NCBI RefSeq assembly: GCF_000237925.1
Contig: NC_031500.1
Location: 7,313,254-7,377,253, forward strand
Direction of reading: 5' to 3'
Source: Schistosoma mansoni
Lineage: Eukaryota; Platyhelminthes; Trematoda; Strigeidida; Schistosomatidae
Length of the DNA stretch: 64,000 nt
The number at the start of each line of letters is the position of its first letter. The stretch's first letter is position 1. A model generated the notes under the pieces. That model was not told the DNA's origin. It ran no database searches and saw only the letters and a list, made by a program, of their open reading frames with translations. Positions 36,001 to 49,880 of the stretch are shown in pieces. The translations under genes and the position numbers were made by a program.

Positions 36001-36860
36001 TGAGGATACCACGGATGTTCTAATTTTGCAACTAGCTACCAGTAGCACCTTCTATATTCGTTCGTTCCCAGTCAGATAGAAATCAGAAGTCAGACGAGAA
36101 GAGGTAGGAAAGATATATTTGATACGTTATCAATATATATCGCGAAGCGTTTATTCTAAGCTGACTAGTGAACGTAGGAGCTATGTCCCACGCTGGTTCG
36201 AAACGTGGTCTGGTACGGATGCATGACCGAAAGCCTTCAGTTAAACAAGTCCACTTAAACAACATGGTCAGCATCCAATGTCGAACACTTAATGAGCTAT
36301 TGATTTTGGGGAATTATTTACAGCTACAGATCACTCTCCCCCATAGTGAGGTAGTGATGACTCTAAGACGTGACCAGCCAGAAGTTTGAACCCAACGAGT
36401 TTGTCGTTGGTAAACACTCTTCCGATAGCTTGCTTCGTTTAGGAGCATCTGGTCATCTTTCCGTACACTAAGGGACCATAATGTACAACATAGCAATATG
36501 GAAATAAAGTACAATGAAAAATTTGGTTCCTTGTGAAACTTTGTCGTTCTTTTCCAGCCGTCCTGGAAAAGAGGAAAAATAGAACGTGTGAGTGCATGTC
36601 GAAAATACACTCGTACTTGCGTAGGGACACAAGGTGAGCGGGAAAAAAATGAATAAACTAATACACTTACAAAAAGCGTAAAAGCGATCGGAAAAATGGT
36701 TTTCTTTTGGGTTTTTTTTCTTATATATAAAAATATATATGTATACGCTCAAAAAAAAGATAAAAATGTTTCGTTTTTTTGTTTTTTTTTTATATAAATA
36801 AAAAAAATGAGCATATTAAAAAAATTTTATAATAAACTATGAAAGGGTAATTCAAGATAA
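36001..36860 (-). repeat. 3' LTR region of the Gypsy element
   Basis: The same sequence recurs from 41009. The outer edge is clear; the inner edge lies somewhere before the end of pol at about 36870. Includes a very AT-rich stretch at 36700-36840. Confidence 0.7.
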
Positions 36861-39800
36861 AGCTCATGTCTTACGTGCAATATTCGTTAAGATGTTCTGG
36901 AAATCTTACTCGTCTTCCAGAACGCGTTGTTTTAGGTTTATCTATCGACGATGACGAAGTATCAAGTTGTGTGTCGGCTGTCGTGTAGGGTACTACGAGT
37001 GTAGTAGCTGTGTCGTTTGCTTGTACCGAAGGAAAATCGACGTAGCTAGGGTTTCCTTCTAAGTACGCTGCTTTGAGTCGGTCGATACTGATGCTACCGT
37101 TCGTGCCGTTCTTATCTACTACATAGTACTTAGGTTCGCGTTGAAGAACTTTAAAGGGTCCTTCGTATGCTGATTCGAGGGGTCGTCGATGTGAGTCTCG
37201 ACGAACGAAGACGTGTGTACTATGTCGTAATTCGGGTTGAACGAAAACATCAGTTGATTGAGGTCGAGTGTGAGCAGGTTTAACTGAACGCATAGCGTTT
37301 GAAAGCCTACTCGTGTAAGAGTTTAGATCCATGTTCAATGAAGAAGCTGAAGGATCCACGAATTCTCCTGGGAGTCGGAGTGTCGTTCCGTAAACGAGTT
37401 GAGATGCCGTGTATTCAATGTCAGCTTTCACTGCATTGCGGATACCTAGCAAGACGAGTGGAAGAGCGTCTGTCCACTGTGAAACGTTTGAAGCTGATAA
37501 TGAAGCTTTTAGTTGTCGATGAAAACGTTCTACCAACCCGTTTGCTTGTGGGTGGTAGGCGGTCGTTCGGAGGCGCATGATTCCTAATAGTGTGGTCAGA
37601 CAACGGAAAAGTCCAGATTCGAACTGGCGTCCGCGGTCTGTAGTGATCGTGGAAGGGCAGCCGAAATTTGCTACCCATCGTTCGACAAAAGCGCGAGCCA
37701 CGGTTTCAGCAGTAATGTCCTTAATCGGCACTGCTTCTGGCCATCGAGTAAAACGGTCTACGCATGTTAGGAGATATGAGTATCCGTTCGAGTCGGGTAA
37801 GGGTTCTACCAAATCTAGATGGACGTGGTCGAAACGAGCGTCAGGGGTCTTGAAAGAGTCTAAGGGACATTTATTATGTCTAATTACCTTAGATTTCTGA
37901 CAGCTTACACAGGAGCGTGCCCACTCCCTCACGTCTTTATTCATGCCAGGCCAACAAAAGCGTTCGGCTATAAGTTTGACTGTTGCACGAGCACCTGGAT
38001 GAGAAAGATTGTGCAACGTATTGAAGACGTTGCGTCGATAATGTTTTGGTACTATTGGACGATCCCCACCTGTAGATGTATCACACAGTAAGGTTTCCTT
38101 ACCTGTTCCCATCTGCTTAATACGTAGTTTAAGAGTTGTCGAGGATAACTCATGCTGAAGATCAATGTCTTCTTTTTGAAGCTGAGCGAGTTTAAGAAGG
38201 TCGAGTCCTTGGAAACTGTTCAAGGAACTAATTCGAGACAAAGCGTCTGCGACTACATTGTTAGCTCCAGAATTGTGTTGTATGTCTGAAGTAAACTACG
38301 AAATGTAGTCGAGTTGTCGAGACTCTCGCGGTGAGTACTTGTCTGAAGATGAACTTAAAGAGAAGGTAAGAGGTTTGTGATCGGTAAAAAGCGTGAATTC
38401 TCTTCCTTCGATGGAATGTTGGAAATGCCGCACAGCACAATACATAGCTAAGAGTTCCCTACCGAACGTGCTGTACCTAGATTCCGCGTCTAGCAACCGT
38501 CTGGAGAAAAATCCTAAAGGTTGCCACGAGTTGTTAACCCATTGTTGTAAGACTCCTCCGATTGCTGAGTCGGATGCGTCTACTGCGATACTAATGGGCG
38601 CCTGAGTGTCCTGATGAGCAAGCAGGGTTGCTTTAGCGATGTGTTCCTTAACTGTGGAGAATGCTTTTCGAGCAATGTCGTCTAGACTAATTGATTTTGC
38701 ATTTCCACGGAGCTGATCGGTTAACAGTTTCATAAGGGATGCGCATTTAGGTATGAACCGTCTATAGAAACTTACAAGTCCGTTAAAAGTTCGTAAGTGC
38801 TTGATCGTGGTCGGTTCTGGGTAATCCAGAATGGCCGCCACTTTGCTCCTAAGGGGTCGGATGCCTTGAACATCAATAGTGTGTCCTAAGAAGTCTAAGG
38901 AGTTGGTTCCGATTTGGCATTCCTGAATGTTTACAGTAATGCCATGCCTTTGGAGTCGATCGAAAACAATGTCCAGATGCTTGAGATGCGATTCTCTGTC
39001 CGGACTTGCTATTAGACAGTCATCAACATACGCATGTACGAAGTTGAGACCTCGGAAGACGTGGTCTATAAACCTTTGGAAGGTTTGAGCCGCATTTCTT
39101 AAACCAAAAGGCATTCGTAGAAATTCGTAAAGACCGAAAGGAGTGATGATGGCGGTTTTAGGAATGTCGTCAGGTGCCATCGGTATTTGGTTATAAGCTT
39201 TAACCAAGTCGATTTTCGAAAAGACAGTTGTACCTTTCAAGGTAGCTGTCAAATCGTGAATATGAGGCAGCGGGTAACGATCGGGAATGGTTTTTGCATT
39301 CAGACGCCGATAATCACCAGTTGGCCGCCAATCATTGCTGTCCTTTTTAGGGACCATGTGCAATGGGGATGCCCATGGACTATTCGATGGTCGAATTATC
39401 CCTAGGTCCATCATGTGGTCGAATTCGTTTTTAGCTAACCTAAGCTTCTCGGGAGCGAGTCTTCGGGCTTTCGAAAATACAGGTGGTCCTGTAGTCGAGA
39501 TGTGATGTGTAACATTGCTGATTACACAAGGCAATTTCGATTGCGATTGGTATATCCCGGGGTATTTGTCGAGTACTGATTGGTACGAGGGGTCTACGGT
39601 GTGCTTAATCGTGACTATGGATAACCTGCAACCAGAAAAAGGAGTTACGCAAACAGATAGTTTAGTGTTTCCATCTATTAACCTTCTTGAGCGTGTGTCG
39701 ATGAGTAGATTGTGGTGTTGTAACAGGTCTATACCAATGATTGGCATAGAGACATCTGCAACAACGAAAATCCAGTGTATGGGTTTGCGTAAACCCACGT

Positions 39801-41008
39801 TAAGGTAGACGTACCATTTACCGTAAGTAGCGATTGGCTTTCCGTTTGCCGCCTGTAAACTCAAAACAGACTCGTGAAGTCTGTCGCTAGAGTTCGCGGG
39901 AAGAACGCTAACTTCTGCGCCGGTGTCGACGAGGTAGCGAACTTTCGTAGTCACATCCGTGACGGCTATGTTCGCCGGCTACGGTTGCCGTTAACGCGTG
40001 CCGGCTGGGACGTTTCCCGAACTGTGTTTCGTGTCACTCGATTTTGGAGTCGGATAATTGCAGGGCTTCCTGCAATTTCTAGAGGATTTACCGTACTGGT
40101 TGTGATACCAGCACCAGTCGGGGTTGTCTGTCTCTCGTGGTCGAGAGACAGATCTCTTACGTGAAACGCTCCTACGTGAGGATTTTGACCGACTACGGTC
40201 ATTACGAACTCTAAGATATCTTGTCAGCGTGTGACATAGTTCGGCCATGTCAGTCGAGGTCGATTGGGGTTTTTCCTTGATGGAAAAAACCTCGGCCTTA
40301 GAAAATTTGGTGATTTCCAAGATTCGATCGGCAGATGCAGCTAGTTCATCTATGGCATTGTTTTGAAATGAAACAAGCACTGCCTGCACCTGTTGAGGGA
40401 GTTTAGACAAAAAAGTTGTCTAAATAGGCCATCATCGAAAGTTCGTTGGCCGATGACTTCTCTCATTCTAAGCAACATGTCCGTCGCAGAACCATGTTGC
40501 AAGTCGATATTATTGAGGAGTTGGTCTAACCGTTGTCGATCAGTTAGGTCTCCTTGTTTTAAAATCGATAGCTTAAGCGTTTCGTAAGGTTCGGGAACAT
40601 CACTATTAAACATACTAGGTGTTACGTACCTGTTAAACTCGCGCGGTAACACCTTAACTACCGCGAGGAATCGTGTGCGCGAGTCCCTGATTTCGTGCAT
40701 GCAAAACTCGGCTTCTGCATAGCAGAACCAGGACTCGATATTGTCGGGCCAAAATGGCGTTAACTGAATCGAAATAGGGGGAATAGACTTAAACTTAAGA
40801 ACCTTAGGAGAGTGTTCCGTCATAGTAATATAGATAACGAAAAATGTCTAATTAAAATATATCCGAGAAAGAAAAAAATTTCGCGAAAAAACAGTATATC
40901 ACAATATATAAAATTCAAATAAAGAATAACAATGAATAACAATATTCCAAAATGGAACAGACTCACAGTATATTGACTTGGTGTACCAGATCACGTTGGT
41001 CTCACCAC

Positions 41009-41870
41009 TGAGGATACCACGGATGTTCTAATTTTGCAACTAGCTACCAGTAGCACCTTCTATATTCGTTCGTTCCCAGTCAGATAGAAATCAGAAGTCA
41101 GACGAGAAGAGGTAGGAAAGATATATTTGATACGTTATCAATATATATCGCGAAGCGTTTATTCTAAGCTGACTAGTGAACGTAGGAGCTATGTCCCACG
41201 CTGGTTCGAAACGTGGTCTGGTACGGATGCATGACCGAAAGCCTTCAGTTAAACAAGTCCACTTAAACAACATGGTCAGCATCCAATGTCGAACACTTAA
41301 TGAGCTATTGATTTTGGGGAATTATTTACAGCTACAGATCACTCTCCCCCATAGTGAGGTAGTGATGACTCTAAGACGTGACCAGCCAGAAGTTTGAACC
41401 CAACGAGTTTGTCGTTGGTAAACACTCTTCCGATAGCTTGCTTCGTTTAGGAGCATCTGGTCATCTTTCCGTACACTAAGGGACCATAATGTACAACATA
41501 GCAATATGGAAATAAAGTACAATGAAAAATTTGGTTCCTTGTGAAACTTTGTCGTTCTTTTCCAGCCGTCCTGGAAAAGAGAAAAAAATAGAACGTATGA
41601 GTGCATGTCGAAAATACACTCGTACTTGCGTAAGGACACAAGATGAGCGGAAAAAATACTAATATATATATATAAACTAATACGCTTGCGACAGCGAAAA
41701 AAGCGATTAGCAAAAAATGGTTTTTCTTGGGTTTTTTTATAAAAAAAACATATATATACGCTCATATGCAAAAAATGTTTTGTTTTCTTTTTTTTTGAAA
41801 TAAATACATAAAAAAATGAGGATATTAAAAAAAATTATTTTTTTCATAATAAATAATGAAAAGAGGATTC
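41009..41870 (-). repeat. Middle LTR shared by two tandem Gypsy copies
   Basis: Serves as 5' LTR for the nearly whole element on its left and as 3' LTR for the deleted copy on its right, since pol C-terminal sequence follows it at about 41880. Confidence 0.7.
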
Positions 41871-43221
41871 GAGATTAAGTTTATATCCTACGTGCAATAG
41901 TCGTTTAGATGTTCTGGAAATCTTACTCTTCTTCCAGAACGCGTGGTCTTGAGTTTATCTTTCGACGTTGACGAAGTATCAAGGTGTGTGTCGGCTGTCG
42001 TATGGGGTTGCCATAGGTATTTGGTTGTAAGCCTTAACTAAGTCGATTTTCGAAAAGACAGTTGTACCTTTCAGGGTAGCTGTCAAATCGTGAATGTGAG
42101 GCAACGGGTAACGATCGGGAATGGTATTAGCATTCAGACGTCGATAATCACCAGTTGGACACCAATCATTACTGTCCTTTTTAGGGACTATGTGCAAAGA
42201 TGACCAGGGACTATTTGACGGTCGAAGTATCCCTAAGTCTATCATGTGGTCGAATTCATTTTTAGCCAACCTAAGCTTTGTCGGGAGCGAGTCGTCGTGC
42301 TTTTGAGAATACAGGTGGTCCTGTAGTCGAGATGTGATGTGTAACATTGTTGGTTACACACGGCAAATTCGGTTGTGGTTGATATATCCCTGAGTATTTA
42401 TCGAGTAATGGTCGATATAAGGGGTCTATGACTGGGGGTAGTTTGCAACCAGAAAAAGGAGTTACACAGACAGATAACTTAGTGTTTCCGTCTATTAACC
42501 TTCTTGAGCGTGTGTCGATGAGTAGATTGTGGTATTGTAACAGGTCTATACCAATGATTGGCATAGAGACATCTGCAACAACGAAAATCCAGTGTATGGG
42601 TTTGCGTAAACCCACGTTAAAGTAAACGTACCTTTTACCATACGTAGCAATCAGCTTTCCGTTTACCGCCCGTAAACTTAAAACAGACTCGTGAAGTCTG
42701 TCGCTAGAGTTCGCGGGAAGAACGCTAACTTCTGCGTCGGTGTCGATGAGGTAGCGAACTTTTGTGGTCACACCCGTGACGTATAACAGATGGCTTTGTT
42801 CGCCGGCTACGGTTGCCGTTAACACGTGCCGGCTTGGAAGTTTCCCGAGTACTTTTTCGTGTCAGTGGATTTGGAGTTCGGATAATTGCAGGGTTTCCTG
42901 CAATTTCTGGAAGAGTTACTATACTGGTTATGATACCAGCACCAGTCGGGATTATCTGTCTCTCGTGGTCGATATCGTGTAAGCGTGTGACAGTTCGGCT
43001 ATGTCAGTCGGGGTCGATTGAGGTTTTTTCTTGACGGAAAAAACCTCAGCGCTAGTCGATTTCGTTATTTTTAAGATTCAATCAGCAGATGCAGCGAGTT
43101 CGTCTACGGCGTTGTTTTGGAACGAGACGAGCACTGCCTACACCTGTTTCGGGAGTTTAGACAAGAAAAGTTGTTTGAATAGGCCATCGTCGAACGTTCG
43201 TTGACCTATGACTTCTCTCAT
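41871..43221 (-). mobile_element. Second Gypsy copy of the same family, internally deleted fossil
   Basis: Runs from the pol C-terminal end through part of reverse transcriptase, protease and gag, with most of pol missing, and stops inside gag without a far LTR. A few percent different from the left copy and carrying more breaks, so older or less constrained. Confidence 0.8.
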
Positions 43222-44283
43222 CAGGCCATCCATACCTACAAACAATGAGTACCTTGTCAAACGAACACTGTCTGGCTAAAATGAATAAATCTCATGTATC
43301 TGTTACGTTACACTTTCACGATAACCTTAATGTAGGCTGTTTATCCTATGGTTAAACCCAAAATTATCTTATACGTAATCTGCATGTGGTTATAACATTC
43401 CTTCTTACCTTATCATCTGTTTATAAGAATGACTCTTGGGTTATGCCCCATTTACAGTTTAAGTGCGGATATTTTTCCTAGCTATGCGTCGAATCGACGT
43501 AAAAACTTCAATCTTCCCTGTTCAAGCAACAAGTTTTTCGGTTGACAGAAATCTCTAATTCCTTTCGCGTTACACCTTGTTCAGAATATAGCATAAAACG
43601 ATCCTACACCCAGAACAAACTATACTTTAGTTACCAACTAGTAACATAACATCGATACAGAGGCTATTAGCTATTTTACTCTTCATTACTTCCTTTTCAA
43701 ACTTATTATTTGTCGATGCACGTTCAATTTGAATTAGAATTTCAGAACCAATAATCATAGTGTTAAGTAGATAAACTATCTTTCATACTTATATTTAACT
43801 CATGGTACTCTTCCGCAGTTTCAGACTCAATTGAATATCCATAACAACCTTCTCCATCTCTGTACAGATGACTGTATAATATATTCCTTGGACTACTTCA
43901 TAAATAATAAAGTGGAAACAGTGTTCACATCAGCTTATTTGTATCATACTGAATACAGGTTATCACCTTGACCGATAGTTCATTCCTGAGCAGTATACTT
44001 AGTGTCACAGACACCTCCGCTACTGTGAACGATCTTATTATTTGTGCTTTTATACACAGTTCTGTTCTAAATTTCAATGTGAAGGTCATTGCATGAGATT
44101 TCAATTACCCAAGTGCAAATTGGAATACTGGTAGAAGTCAGTTATGTGATGACGAAATCTCGGCACCCCTGGACATACACTGTTGGTCACAGTGAGTTCA
44201 TACCCAAATAAGATATATTAGCAAATTTGGCCTAGTATTCTATAGAGGCATCATTCCACTATCTGTACAAGTACACAGATAAT

Positions 44284-44511
44284 TTGAAAACAGTAACCAT
44301 AAAAATGTTGTCGGTCCTCTGTCTATCCATCTTTCTAATAGCTTTCCCTTTCAAAAATTTAGTCAATGCAGGGACCTCAAACATGCAACCTTGGACCTCC
44401 TGGAGACCTGGTGAGATCCTCAGATTGACACAGCCTGTTCAAGAACAAAAATCTTGTGGGTGCCATAGATATATTTTATTGAATCATTACTTCGTGTTCG
44501 GATTCCTTTAA
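44284..44511 (+). CDS. Weak candidate: small secreted-protein exon
   Basis: 75 codons. An inner Met at residue 8 opens a textbook signal peptide (MLSVLCLSIFLIAFPFKNLV, then NA and a cleavage-like site). A GTGAGA donor follows the codons for SWRP at about 44411, so the first part could be a first coding exon of the sort seen in schistosome secreted or micro-exon genes. No homologue recognised and no downstream exons found; it may be chance. Confidence 0.3.
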   Translation: MKTVTIKMLSVLCLSIFLIAFPFKNLVNAGTSNMQPWTSWRPGEILRLTQPVQEQKSCGCHRYILLNHYFVFGFL

Positions 44512-47500
44512 AACTCTGAAAATATATAAAACTACGGAGTCCAACGGATTATTTATATCAGTTAATTATCATAATTTATTAAGACACTTGCGGAAACGTT
44601 ACTTTAGGATGAATGAATTCACAGTGGCTGCACAAATAACTATGAATTTTCATCAAATTAAATCATCTTATAGGGTGAAGAGCATTGATCAGTTGTCAGT
44701 AGTTAATAGTACCTCAAGAATACAAAAACAAGTTCCTCTTCTCAATAAAAGCGTCAAAATGCAGACATCCTTTGGAATTTTAGTAATGACTGTAAAACCA
44801 TCTTAAAGCTTATCAGTAATAATCATGTGAATATTTATAAAAACCTAAATAAGATAGAATCAAGAGTCATGTGACTACATAGTATCTACTTCACTCATTT
44901 ATAGACAAATTAGTAGGACCACAACTTCCTTAAGGATCGCTTCGACACTTTTATTATCTGAACACACTTCGATAAACTAGCTTGACATATGAAACGTTGA
45001 CTTGTTCTTCGATTCTGTTTTATGAACCTAGTCTGACGAATAACTAAAATAAATATTGGAAAAGTCTTTATTTAAAGTCCAGATATTTCGATGTGGCTAC
45101 CGAATTTGCAAGCTTTTGAAAACAAATTTAGTCGAAATCAAATGTTTATTTTGAGTCGTTAATTACACATCCTCACGTCAGGTATCTCTGAGTGAGGTGC
45201 TGTGATTTATTACAGAGCGATGATGACATTTTATTCTAATGAATGTTGAGTATTCTAATTTATTTAGGAGTTGAAGTTTATCTGTATCTGTTTAAACTTC
45301 AATGCACCACACTGTTTCCAAACTCGAACGAATCGATGACAGAAATGAGTGCCGATTACATATAAAAATCAATCCCTCAAATTACTTGATCAACTGACAG
45401 CGATTCTAAGAACGATGACAATAGGAATGATGGAAGACAACAGGAAGTGTTGTGGAAGACTTCGGTTCAGAAATCTCATAGACATAACGAGCAAGCGAAT
45501 GCAAACATTTGTGACATATATGGTGCAATGATTGTAGAAAAGCTCAATAAAAGAGTTAAAAGTATGACGTTTCGAGAGTCAACAATACTGTTTTATTATC
45601 GTTACAGAGGATAGTTCATCATGGTATGAAAAAGATAAACAAAAAACAAGCAACTATGACACCACATGTAAATCACTAACCTAAACAAACCTAAACAGAG
45701 GGCTCAAGATTATTACCAGAAGAACTCCATTTTGTATTAGTTTTCATAATGACACAGCATTGTTGAATAGATTCATAATAGCAACATTTCAAAATACTTC
45801 AAATTGAGCTCAAGCTGAAAGTGAAACATGTCATTAAAAAGTTGTTATTGAAGTATTCAGAGCCAGATGATGTTATCAATTTTACAATCGAAAGATTTGT
45901 GCAGAATAACTCAGACGTTCATTGATTCATATGTGTCTAAGAAGAAACATACACCTCAACTTCGGATTGATTCAATACCTGATATTTGTCTAGAGTTCAA
46001 AATCCTTCCTCAGTTATATGCATCGTTGTATGGTAAACATTGATAATCATATTGAAGCAAAAAAATATTTAAATTAAATAATAATACAATATTCACAAAC
46101 CCCAATTCTGATAATAAAAAAGCTGGAAATGTAATTTAAAGAAACAGTAGACACAAAACAATAGTTGTCCTGACTTTTATATTCAAGAGGATAGAACTTA
46201 TAAAAATCTCGTGCTGTCTAGACAGACTTCAGTATCTCTCTAACGGTTACTGATTATCACTAACTTTAACATATACATTTCAGTTTCTTCTTTAAATTAA
46301 TTTCCTCAATGTCCATAATATCACATTTCTGACCAGTTGTTCATTCAGTCACAGTAACTTTCTTGCTCGTCTTCATTTTCCATTTTTTCACTGACCTTAG
46401 TGTTTATTATGCATGTGAGGATATTGGTTTTAGTTGATCGTAATCAAACCTAATAGTAGTAAAATATATTTGTGACATCTTGACTAGTAGAAATTTGAAT
46501 TTCTGATGTCTCCTGACTCAATGTAAGCCACCTCTTCTCAGTAAATAAACAAATAAATAAATGAACCGGAATACTTAACACAAGTCTAAATGGTATAGAG
46601 AAACAGGGCTGAATATTTTAATCAACCACGTTTAGGTGAGTTAAGGTTATTGGCAGCGTTTAATTCATGTATTTTACCTTCAGGATTCCCACTTTTATAA
46701 AGCGTAATCTGTAATAGAGAGTTTTAGACAACAAATTTCAATCCTTTATCTAAACAACTATGTCGAACGCGTGGGATAAATGAATGAGCACTTTTTCACT
46801 GTATGAAACTAGTTGGTAATTATCTCATTCGAAACAATTATATCATTCAGTTTTGATCATTAGTACGCTACATTACAACAGAACAGATAGAACGTCACAG
46901 TTGAAAAATTTACTGACTCTGAACACAAGAGATAAACAAACAATACGACGGTAACGGAGAAAAAGAATGGTATGATTCAAAATAAATTATGTGCAACAAA
47001 ATTTTTAATCGGTTTGATACATTTCCTTCAAGTTATATGAGAGTAAAAGTCTATTGATGAGAGTCTTGTAAAACATGACACCTGTAAAGTACTAACAGAT
47101 TGTAGTTATGAAATTGTAGATAATGTTTCGACGTTGATTGATCACTAAATAATAGGCATAGTCATATCTGTAATAGTGGCACTATATCTAACTCCAGTTA
47201 GATAGCATGCTGATTGTCATTAAAAAATATACATTCCGCCAATCCTTTTATGTCTTTATCGATTTAATTTGCTTTAGAGAATAACAGAATAAAATAAGCC
47301 AAATACGAAAATGAATTTCGAATATATACATTGCACACATTCACTGGTCCAGGCAGACAAAAAGAGAAACAAAGTGGGGTTAATGAAGCGAAACGAAACG
47401 AAGTGACACGTATTGGAGAAGGCGAATGAACCAACTCAATCTGACTAAGCGTAACTCAATGTGTATAGTCAGTCCAAAAATAAGTTAGACTTAAACAAGA

Positions 47501-49007
47501 ATTGTGAATAACTATTTTTGAAGATTTTCTAATATAACAAGAATATGACGTATACAATTTTCAATTGTCTAAATGTTCAATTGAAGATACAAATATGTAT
47601 GAGACTGGTACCAATGAGAAAAGTTGAGTAGTAATGCGTTATACAAACTTCTATTGTAACTTACTCATACATTTTACATATATGGATTTGGTATTGCTTT
47701 TCATCATCACTATTGAACATATTATAATGAAATAATGAAATTGTACAGTATTGTAAATTTTTATTTCCCTAGCTTGCACTAATGTACTTGACAATTGTAA
47801 CATGTTAATATGTATTAAATAATTTCACTATAATTTGGTTTTGTGAAAATCTATTCAAGTTGAAATGTTTTCATTATGAAGTAAATCGTTGAACTTCGTC
47901 AGTTCAATGAACTATGGATATTGTTCACTAACCACAAATCATGAGAGTTAGCTGATAGTAAAACGAAACCACTAACATCCATTAAGTCGACAGTGAGATA
48001 ATCTTCGTTGGCTACACAAAATAATGGCAGTGTAATATAGCAAACTGACTGAACTTGCAATACGTGTTATGAATGGTACGATTATACGATAGGTCAATGA
48101 TATCTGGGATATTTGTGGTTGAATCACTTTCTGGTTTATGACTGCATATTGCTTCTTATTTATCGCCTTATATAAGATAGGTGTTTAAGTTTCAACAATT
48201 TCCATAAGTTCTACAACTGACACCAGTGGACGATGAGATCTATCCACAAACAAGTCAAAACAGTAATTTTGAACACTATCATAAAATCTATTCTTATACC
48301 ATATTTGGAAATCAGAATTTACACGTGATTACTATTGGCACACGTTAGACAACTTTCAACAACGTGGTATCAGACAACTGATAGATAAATAATTGAACAT
48401 AATTCATCAGCAATTTTTGTCTTCCTAATATAAATCGAGTTAGATGAAATGAAATTTATCTATAATTAACTGTTAGCTTAAACTTTGAACTGATTTTGTT
48501 AGGCGCTTCAGTTAACTTATTTGACAGACAATGTCATTCGAAGAATGATAATGATTTATGAAATAAAATTGATCTGAACTAAAATCACGTTGAGATGAGC
48601 TATTGGGTTTGTCGTCTGTGTATAGTGAAAATAATTTTGACCTATCAATAGTATTCTCCATCTCCTTTATGTAAAGTAATGCCGGTGTCATTCCCAGTTA
48701 TAATAACTTCAACTTATGAATTTTAAACCCTTTTCTATGACCTTATATTTACACAAACTGAACTGGCCATAAATGCTAATATATTGATAAAAAATAACAA
48801 GAATATTATAGTGAAAACTCTGTCCAATAACGTCCTCATCACTTTCTACAGTTACAGGTTCATAATCCTTATGTTACAAAGGCCAAAACGGACCATCTTA
48901 ATGAACCATAAAATGTTACGTCAGAAAATAATGACGTTTTGCATCTGTTATTAGACAAACGCTTTAAAAATGTCTTATTTGTAAACTAGAAAGATTATTC
49001 ACAAAAG

Positions 49008-49225
49008 ACCACTGAGCCGGCATCCAACGGTGTTAATGTCTAACTTCAGCCGATCCACGATTTTGAGCGACCGTTCACCGATTGTGCGGGATCGTGGGTG
49101 CGCACTGATGAGGAGTCCCATGATAGGACGAAACGGCCGTCCAGTGCTTCCAGGTTTTCGATGGTGGTCTAGCTTCAATTGACCCATGATTTCAACTATG
49201 AAAATACTAAATTCTCCACAAAACC
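49008..49225 (+). mobile_element. Sm-alpha-like SINE with inverted 5' part
   Basis: 49085-49225 is the SINE body in plus orientation with its hammerhead module (49102-49147). 49008-49083 is the reverse complement of the SINE head (GCATCCAACGGTGTTAATG), seen in normal orientation at 57590-57645. The tRNA B-box part between them is missing. Confidence 0.8.
49102..49147 (+). ncRNA. Hammerhead-ribozyme-like module in the SINE
   Basis: GCACTG pairs perfectly with CAGTGC (stem I). Between them lie ATGAGGA, GTCC/GGAC (stem II) and GAAACGG. In this alignment the canonical core CUGANGA has A at its first base, which is expected to impair cleavage. Confidence 0.55.
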
Positions 49226-49880
49226 CCCTCTGATCTACAAATTTAAAGAAACAAATATTATTCATTGGAAGTATTTCTGAGGAAATTCAATGAGGTATAG
49301 AGTTTTCAGAAATTTTTTATACTTTCGCTAGTAGGTAGCAGTTCAAACCAGGGTGTGATTTTCAACTTAATTGTAACTTATTTGCTGCATATATCTGCGT
49401 GATGTTATTAATGTTCGCCCTTAAAATGTAAACCCGATCACCAATGCTTCATCAGAGCTAAAACATCTTGAAGTTTATTGAAGTATGTTTCCACTTAATT
49501 ATTTTATTCCTCTTATTTATCTGTAATCTAAGTTGATTGACGACGTTCAATATAAAGAGTTTACTAATGTTTAAATTCCAGTGTTAGAACATAAGCCAAA
49601 TAAAACTTAACAATAATCTAATCATCAAAATTTGTTTTTGTTGCCAAGATTTCACATCCAGTGGACTTATTAATCATATTATAAGCAGCATTGCCATGAC
49701 AATCAAGCCTCACTAACAGTTTCTTGAATTTCATTTGCTGAAATTATTTCAATTAAAAAAATATGATTTGCTGTTGCATACGACCAATCAAGTAGAAGTA
49801 TAGCTTCATTTTCAAAGAAAAACACTCAGTTCTTACTCTCTAAGTGATATTTGTGAAAGTGTATCTATAAATTAGTCCGT

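Larger units (their letters stand above)
36001..41870 (-). mobile_element. Gypsy LTR retrotransposon, CsRn1/Boudicca-type, nearly whole fossil
   Basis: Minus-strand element. Parts in order: 5' LTR starting inside 41009-41870, gag about 40820-40000 with a C-x2-H-x9-C-x3-C knuckle typical of the CsRn1 clade, protease ([12 protein letters not shown]) about 39950-39700, reverse transcriptase about 39600-38950 (including YVDDCLIAS), RNase H about 38650-38290, integrase about 38150-37300 with HHCC and DDE regions, and a 3' LTR from 36001. The LTRs begin TGAGGATACC on the plus strand and are nearly identical across their first ~560 bp, so the insertion is young. Coding looks almost whole with about two or three breaks. 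Exact inner LTR edges cannot be fixed because the neighbouring copy shares the junction. Confidence 0.88.
43222..49880. other. Intergenic spacer between the Gypsy cluster and the stomatin gene
   Basis: AT-rich. Holds the weak signal-peptide ORF at 44284, the 5'-inverted SINE at 49008 and a repeat-like tail near 46490-46560. The rest shows nothing recognisable. Confidence 0.4.

Noticed and set aside
45349-45531. 60-codon plus ORF, possible downstream exon of the 44284 candidate
   Set aside because: No acceptor or phase link that I can support and no recognisable sequence.
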